From Akebia trifoliata (lineage: Eukaryota > Streptophyta > Magnoliopsida > Ranunculales > Lardizabalaceae): 64,000 bases of DNA. Positions 59,001-64,000 of this stretch are shown piece by piece. Both the position numbers and the translations under genes were made by a program. The stretch lies in the NCBI GenBank assembly GCA_017979445.1, contig CM030709.1, positions 868,001 to 932,000 of the forward strand. The letters run 5' to 3'. The notes under the pieces were generated by a model. The model did not search any database. It saw only the letters and a program-made list of their open reading frames with translations, and had not been told where the DNA came from. Positions within the stretch are counted from its first letter, which is position 1. Each line of letters starts with the position of its first letter.

Positions 59001-60893
59001 TCAGACCCAGAGTGCAGTTGGTTCAACACATTGCAAAGCAACTTTGAGGTTATTGCAATCCATTTGACGATTTGTGATGGTGAATGAATGGAGAACAATA
59101 AACTCATATTTTCGAAGATTTAATTGTAACTTTCAATCTATTTTGACAATTGTGACGCGAATGATTAAAATGGTGAACAGTGGCATACTCATAATTTTGA
59201 AGATCTATATCAACGATTTAAATTGTTAGAGGTTGTGTATTTTTTATGATTCAGCTTCAAGATCGACCATTTGTAGCCTATATCGACCATTAAAATCGTC
59301 AAGATCAATACGTGTAAAAAAGGTTGATCTTGACAATTGGATCAAAATATGTCAATATCAACCATGTTGGATGAGAAAATGGTCGAGATCGATCATTTGT
59401 GGTCCTATATTGACGAATTAAATCGTCTAGATCAATGCTTGTAAAACAGGTTGATCGACGATGGATCAAAATAGTTCTAGATCAACCATAATTTTCGAAA
59501 GTCAAGAGCTGAACTCGACGCTTTGGAGCAAAAATATTGTTGGTCTTGATGATTCATGCGTTGATCTCAACAATACGAGTCATCAATCTCAACGATTTGA
59601 ATCTCATTGGGTTATTGTTGCTGTCAAGTCTTTAGTGTATATATATATTTTCAAGTATTATGCACTTGTTTTCCTTTCCGTTCTCTAACTAGTGCGCTTA
59701 ATGCATGTTATTTTGTAGGCTGCTTCTCAAGTTCATGGGGGCCAGTTTGCAGCTGGTTATGTGGATGGTTCCGTTAGGTTATTTGATATCCGTACTCCAG
59801 AAATGTAAGCCATGGGCCATTCTTCCTTTCAAGATGCTCTTGAATTTTTGTCAATCTACTTTCTAGCTATCAAAATTGAAAAAATAAAAAAATAAAAATA
59901 AAAAATTCAATATATTTTATGACTTTGGTACATTGCTTGGTAGCTCAAGTCAATCGTTTTGTTTTTTTCCTTTCTTGGTTCAGTTAAGATGAATTGTCCA
60001 CTTGTCCTGGATTCTAATCCGTCTTTTTCTTTCTATAATTTGTAGGCTTGTTTGTTCAGCACAGCCACACCGGCAAAGAGTAGAAAAAGTTATGGGGATT
60101 GGCTTTCAACCTGGATTAGATCCAGCTAAGGTATATTGAGCACCTTGATTGTTAATTATGTTCTGCAAGGTACCTGAAATGTTGTTATTAAATATTAGAG
60201 TTATAATAAAATGACTCACCAGCTGGCATACTCAATGGACTCACTGACGTGACAAGTTCGGAACTGTAGATCTACACACCTTGGTATACATGATTGCACT
60301 TCCCCATAAAAAAGTCTCCTGAGGGAGCCATGTATCCCGAGGCAGAAATATCTACGGTTTCCAAACTAGTTCACGTCAGTGAGTCGATTGAGTATGCCAC
60401 CTGGCGAGTCATTTTGTCAGGATTCTTAAATATATTATTTGTGCTCCCTACATCCCTTTAGGACTTGAAAACATTGGGCATTGTGCATGTTAATTGGCTG
60501 TGGATTATCCTGTTTTGTTGATGCCTTGCTTTTGTTTCGTTGACCTCTACGTAGCTTGTTAGTGCATCTCAAGCTGGAGACATTCAATTTTTGGATATCA
60601 GAAGTCACAAGGATGCCTACCTCACTATTGAGGCCCACAGAGGCTCACTCACGGCCTTGGCTGTTCATCGCCATGCACCTATTATTGCTAGTGGCTCGGC
60701 GAAGCAGCTCATAAAGGTCTTTAACATGGAAGGCGATCAACTCGGCAGTATACGATACCATCCAACGTTCATGGCCCAGAAGATTGGGTCTGTAAGCTGC
60801 CTCACCTTCCATCCATACCAATTCCTGCTTGCTGCTGGGGCAGCTGATGCTTGTGTCTCTATCTATGCTGACGACAGCTCTCAGGCTAGATGA
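47011..60893 (+). CDS. RAPTOR1: RAPTOR1, regulatory subunit of TOR complex 1
   Basis: The gene has 23 coding exons: 47011-47298, 48878-48980, 50284-50366, 50452-50610, 50716-50832, 50951-51111, 51969-52123, 52228-52372, 52459-52537, 52706-52807, 54033-54116, 54244-54354, 54644-54997, 55093-55285, 55976-56590, 56791-57120, 57256-57379, 57673-57797, 57915-58060, 58168-58269, 59719-59804, 60046-60130 and 60555-60893. They join in frame to 1361 residues. The protein binds TOR kinase and recruits substrates such as S6K for growth control. The caspase-like RNC domain has [22 protein letters not shown] (191-196) and FDCSSAG, with Cys238, the dyad-like pair. HEAT-type repeats follow (for example [16 protein letters not shown]), then a Ser-rich linker in exon 15 and a C-terminal WD40 propeller from about residue 1030 ([38 protein letters not shown]). 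Every splice site is GT-AG. Introns carry two SINEs, tandem repeats and a hairpin element, but no exon is damaged. Confidence 0.96.
47832..47945 (+). mobile_element. tRNA-derived SINE in RAPTOR1 intron 1
   Basis: An A-box-like TTAGCTAAGTTGGTAAGG is followed 35 bases later by a B-box-like TAGGTTCAAACTC. The element ends with CCTATACCTATAAAAAAATA. A related inverted copy is at 51283-51372. Confidence 0.65.
51283..51372 (-). mobile_element. tRNA-derived SINE in RAPTOR1 intron 6, antisense
   Basis: The reverse complement reads TTAGCTAAGTTGGTAAGGCA, then TTGGTTCAAAACCTGTTGAA, closely matching the SINE at 47832-47945 in the opposite orientation. Confidence 0.65.
55616..55775. repeat. 82-bp tandem repeat in RAPTOR1 intron 14
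   Basis: AATCCAATGGTGTGAATTA starts at 55616 and recurs as AATCCAATAGTGTGAATTA at 55698 and, in a partial unit, at 55753. GAAAATGACAA-AAGTAAAA is repeated with it. Confidence 0.75.
59261..59510. repeat. 126-bp degenerate direct repeat rich in GATC, RAPTOR1 intron 20
   Basis: The unit starts GATCGACCATTTGTAGCC at 59261 and GATCGATCATTTGTGGTC at 59387. Each unit contains AAATCGTC-AGATCAAT, GTAAAA-AGGTTGATC and GGATCAAAATA. Related TCAACGATTT motifs spread from 59150 to 59620. Confidence 0.75.
60207..60417. mobile_element. Foldback element in RAPTOR1 intron 22
   Basis: The left arm AAAATGACTCACCAGCTGGC, then ATACTCAATGGACTCACTGA, pairs almost perfectly with the right arm GTGAGTCGATTGAGTATGCC, then ACCTGGCGAGTCATTTT. 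Near the centre is CATGTATCCCGAGGCAGAAA (reversed core). It is non-coding. Confidence 0.8.
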
Positions 60894-61615
60894 ACCCACC
60901 CACCCAACCTAGACTGACTGCCATGGGGGAGGGATGGCATATGCTCAACATGTTCAATCAGGAGGCTTGATGTGGTTTAGGGAAGAATTTTGGGCCTTGG
61001 GCATATATATCATTTCCTCTTAGTCAGGGGAGTCTGGCGGTACTGGTCGGGCCCATGTGTGAAAATTGTATGTTATATATTCATTAGCCTCCACAGCAGA
61101 GGGTTCGCACATGTTCGGCTGGAATCCTGTGTCTCCTTGGGTGGCTTCTGCAAATAATCTGATATATAGATAAAAGTTGTAAATATTTTATTTTGTTCTC
61201 TTTTTTTTTTTTCTCTTTCTTCCATCTCTTCTTTTAATTTGTAAAAGCAGCATACTTTATATTTCTATAAATTAAGTGTTGCAGACTTTGGTCCCCAGTG
61301 CTACAAATCCATCTACTTCCCTCATCTTGCACTGTGCTTGCTAAATTGAACTCCACTGGCTCGAGGATGAATTATTCTAGTTTTTAGGAAAAAAAAAAAA
61401 AAGGTAGCTTGTAAGACCTTTTAAGAGATGTCTCAGGGTTCTCGACTTTGTGCTTCTTAGCTGCTTGTCCTTGGAATAAAGGATGGCATAGGTTACGACA
61501 TAAAGCTGGTATCATCCCTATGATTTAAAAAAAAAAAAAACCATTTGCTCTCCGTTAATTAGACTCCTCTAGCAAATGAAGGCAAACCGTCTGTAAAAAA
61601 TTGCTCCTCTTTCAG
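60894..61615 (+). other. RAPTOR1 3' region
   Basis: This is the presumed 3' UTR and spacer. T-rich and A-rich runs are at about 61199-61212, 61389-61403 and 61527-61540. No gene is recognised before the exon-like stretch at 61616. Confidence 0.45.
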
Positions 61616-61758
61616 GTACTACAAAAGTCGGTTTAGATCTTGTGAAAACTGTGTCTGGAAAGCTTTCTTTGGTTCTTAAAATGAAAATTAGGGCCGAGTA
61701 TGAGTTGGACATCACAACTACGGCTGGCATTGCACCAATCTGGCAGCCTTCATCAATG
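61616..61758 (+). pseudogene. Orphan exon-like open stretch, family not recognised
   Basis: A 143-bp segment is bounded by a pyrimidine-rich acceptor (CTCCTCTTTCAG) and a strong donor (ATG then GTAAGC). It is open throughout in one frame (GLDLVKTVSGKLSLVLKMKI, then RAEYELDITTTAGIAPIWQP). The composition looks protein-coding. No partner exons were found on either side, and I do not recognise the family. It may be a gene relic, or an alternative 3' exon for RAPTOR1. Confidence 0.4.
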
Positions 61759-62209
61759 GTAAGCTAGTACATGTTTAGTAATAACTCTACTGTAGGAAAA
61801 TGGCCTCCAATCGTAAAAAGAGGGTATTATACACAATAAAATCACATTCTTTGTTATCCTCTACACACCCATGAAGGAGCACTGCACATGCATTAAGTTC
61901 ACCTAGTTATTGGCTTCCTGGAGGTGGCACATGAATTCATACAGAGATGCCAATATCATAAATTCGAAGATGAGTTATGCTGTTGCAATCATCAGTGACA
62001 TTTACAATGATGATGATGATGATGATTACACTGTTGTACTATTATGAATGTATATATGTAAAGTGAATTCAAATACATTTGAATACATACATATACAGGG
62101 CTTTCACATATATCAGACCCAGTCTTCATGAGCTTTCAGAGAAATAGCAGTACAAAAGAGTAGTATGTACTCTGAAAAAAATGAAAACAAACAGTACCAC
62201 AGAACAATT
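61759..62209. other. Convergent spacer between RAPTOR1 and TOL
   Basis: The right part is presumably the TOL 3' UTR (minus strand). A GAT trinucleotide run is at about 62008-62026. No gene is recognised. Confidence 0.45.
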
Positions 62210-63691
62210 TCACTTCCTTCCACCCACCATACTTTCACCAGACATACCCGACAGGCCAGGGGAGGTTCTGCTTGTTGTCTTAAGCCCTCCATCAGCACTC
62301 CCAAGAACATTCAGATCTTCAAATAATCTGTACGAGGGAATGAATGGCTTGTGTCTAGTTGCAGGGCTATCCGGCCGCTGGGCGATGGAGCTTACCTGCG
62401 CTTCTCCTTGCATGGCTGATCCAGTTCGTGCAGGTAATGAGTTATAGGTCTGCAAAGGTCTGGCCACAGGCATGGGCATGTAAGAAGCAGATGCATCGGC
62501 ACGAGGAGTCAGAAATGTGTAAGGTGTTGAAGTTGGTGAGGGACTCTGGTTGGACATGGCAAGGGTTGTAGCCCATGGTGGGGGAGGGTACGAGGATGAG
62601 TATTGGGGAAACTGAGGCTGTGACTGTGGTTGTGGTTGAGGTTGTGGCCGAGGTTGACTTTGGGCCCATGGGACAACATAGCTGTTGTATGATACCAGCC
62701 CTTGGTTTCCAGGATACACCTGAGGCCCATATGGATACCCTTGTGTGGTTGGGGAAACAGGTACCTGATGCATGGTTTGATTAGAGGTTGATGGAGGTGT
62801 ATAAGGGGTATGGGGAGTGGTTGGTGTTGTCGACAAGGTGATGCTCAGAAGATCAATCATGTCCTGCTCTTTTGTGGTAGTCCTAACCGGAGTAGGTGGG
62901 GTTGGTAGAGCCAATGCATTACTTGGACTGGAGGTCGGGGCTGCTGTTGTAGTCATGACGCCACTAGTGTTTAATGAGGCAGCATCTTCACCGATTCCAA
63001 TAGATGTGCTTGCAGGGGACAACGAACTATTTTTGGTACGCCTGCATTAATAAAACACTACTCTTTTAACTCTTGAATAGATAGGACCATAACATAAGGT
63101 AAGTAGTTGATTCATGAGTGACCTGCGAGCTAACTGTGCAAAATCATCATCGTCGTCTTCCTCCCCTTCGAGCTGGCTACTTGTCACAACAGCTACGGGA
63201 GCAGTGGGGGTAGTATTTGATCTCAGGCCAGGGTCACTTGATACAGTTGGTCTGGGGCTGGAGTCTCTTACTTCCGGTGGAAGAGGTGAACCGGATGCTA
63301 TGGCGTCGTGCTTTGCAAGCAAACTCTGTAAGCTGTCATTCAATGAAAGACCTTGACCAAGGACTTCCTCATCTCTGCCACAAGTGAAAAAGGAAAAAAA
63401 AAGTCAGAATTTCAAGCCAAAAACTGTTAAGACTATGCTTAATTATAAATTACACTCCACCACAAACCCACCCGTACAAGTGCAAAAACTTTAAGCCATG
63501 GCAACCAAAAGTCTTTGCAACTTTGTAAACTGGATTAACACAATAGAAGATGGTATTGACTCATTTATGATTATAAGAACAAGGTAGCACTTGAAGAAAA
63601 CTCACCCAGCGGAGGTTAGGATCTGCATAAGTTTTTTCTGGTTGGAGCGACACCTGCTCACAAGATCGACTATTACTTCATCCTTAACTGC
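62210..63691 (-). CDS. TOL6: TOM1-like (TOL6/TOL8-type) ubiquitin-sorting protein, 3' part
   Basis: Three exons on the minus strand are visible: 63606-63691, 63123-63374 and the terminal exon 62210-63041. They join in frame, and the gene continues upstream beyond the window, where the N-terminal VHS domain should lie. The first visible exon and the start of the next encode the end of the GAT domain (DEVIVDLVSRCRSNQKKLM, then DEEVLGQGLSLNDSLQSLL). Then comes a low-complexity tail with a run of acidic residues, a Gln-Pro stretch (PQPQPQPQSQPQFPQY) and a DLL motif of the kind that binds coat proteins. The end FEDLNVLGSADGG-SMVGGRK is typical of the TOL6-like subgroup. TOL proteins act as ESCRT-0-like receptors that sort ubiquitinated membrane proteins toward the vacuole. 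The intron past 63691 runs to the window edge. Whether it is TOL6 or TOL8 cannot be decided here. Confidence 0.88.
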
Positions 63692-64000
63692 CTACATAGA
63701 TGAAAGACAAATATCCAAAATTAAACCATAACATATTTATTGAATTAAATGCATCTTGCAAGCTAATATTAAGAGCATTAAGACAGTTTTCATGGACCCA
63801 AGACACTTTTCTTTGATAGTTTAAATGGGTGAAGGTTGGGTTTCAATCCCAAGTCAAATGGGTTCAGTTCTGATTAAGAGTGCAGCTCGAGTAGAATCCA
63901 GCCTGAAGTTTAGGTGGGTTGAGTTGGGATTGGGTGGGGAATCCACACTGTGAATCAAAAGTAAGGTTGGGCCTTGGTAGACGGATCAGGCATCCCAACC

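Noticed and set aside
62181..63356. Several plus-strand open frames across the TOL exons
   Set aside because: They are antisense to in-frame, family-matching TOL exons and have no family resemblance of their own.

Overview
This is nuclear DNA of a flowering plant. It is AT-rich, has spliced genes with canonical GT-AG introns and one GC-AG intron, and is full of MITE, hAT, SINE and LTR-like remnants. The species cannot be told from the sequence. Four plant genes are recognisable by translation. They are an RDM4/DMS4 gene (RNA polymerase II/IV/V assembly and RNA-directed DNA methylation factor, 21675-24990, +), a mitochondrial AGT2-type alanine:glyoxylate aminotransferase (32906-37004, +), the TORC1 subunit RAPTOR1 (47011-60893, +, 23 coding exons), and the 3' part of a TOM1-like TOL6/TOL8-type ubiquitin-sorting gene (62210-63691, -, running off the right edge).

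Region 0-25 kb is a mosaic of duplicated blocks. Block A (1030-2915) is a truncated, broken copy of the RDM4 gene at 21340-23865. Block B (3185-3930 and 16790-17450) carries a hAT element. Block C (4770-9370 and 11050-16605) is about 5 kb and contains minus-strand relics of a plant PAP/OAS1-type nucleotidyltransferase. Block D is 9522-9830 and 17697-17996. An inverted repeat (350-900 against 20440-20900) lies just upstream of both RDM4 copies. A lone first exon of a PDS5-like cohesin cofactor (18035-18130, -) sits at a block junction. A clean 818-bp hAT element with an 8-bp target duplication lies at 19515-20332.

Region 25-32.7 kb is intergenic, with hairpin MITEs, microsatellites and a 71-bp tandem triplicate. 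Region 32.9-37 kb is AGT2. Region 37-46.6 kb is intergenic, with more hairpin elements, an LTR/primer-binding-site remnant and a SINE. Region 46.6-61.2 kb is RAPTOR1, with SINEs and a hairpin element in its introns and telo-box motifs in its presumed leader. Region 61.2-64 kb holds an orphan exon-like stretch and TOL.

The genes do not form one pathway, but the order AGT - RAPTOR - TOL matches (from memory) gene neighbourhoods on Arabidopsis chromosomes 2 and 3, so it looks like an ancestral block. The most unusual signals are a set of hairpin elements whose arms differ but whose loop-proximal core is shared, and paralogous blocks that preserve an empty site and deletion breakpoints.
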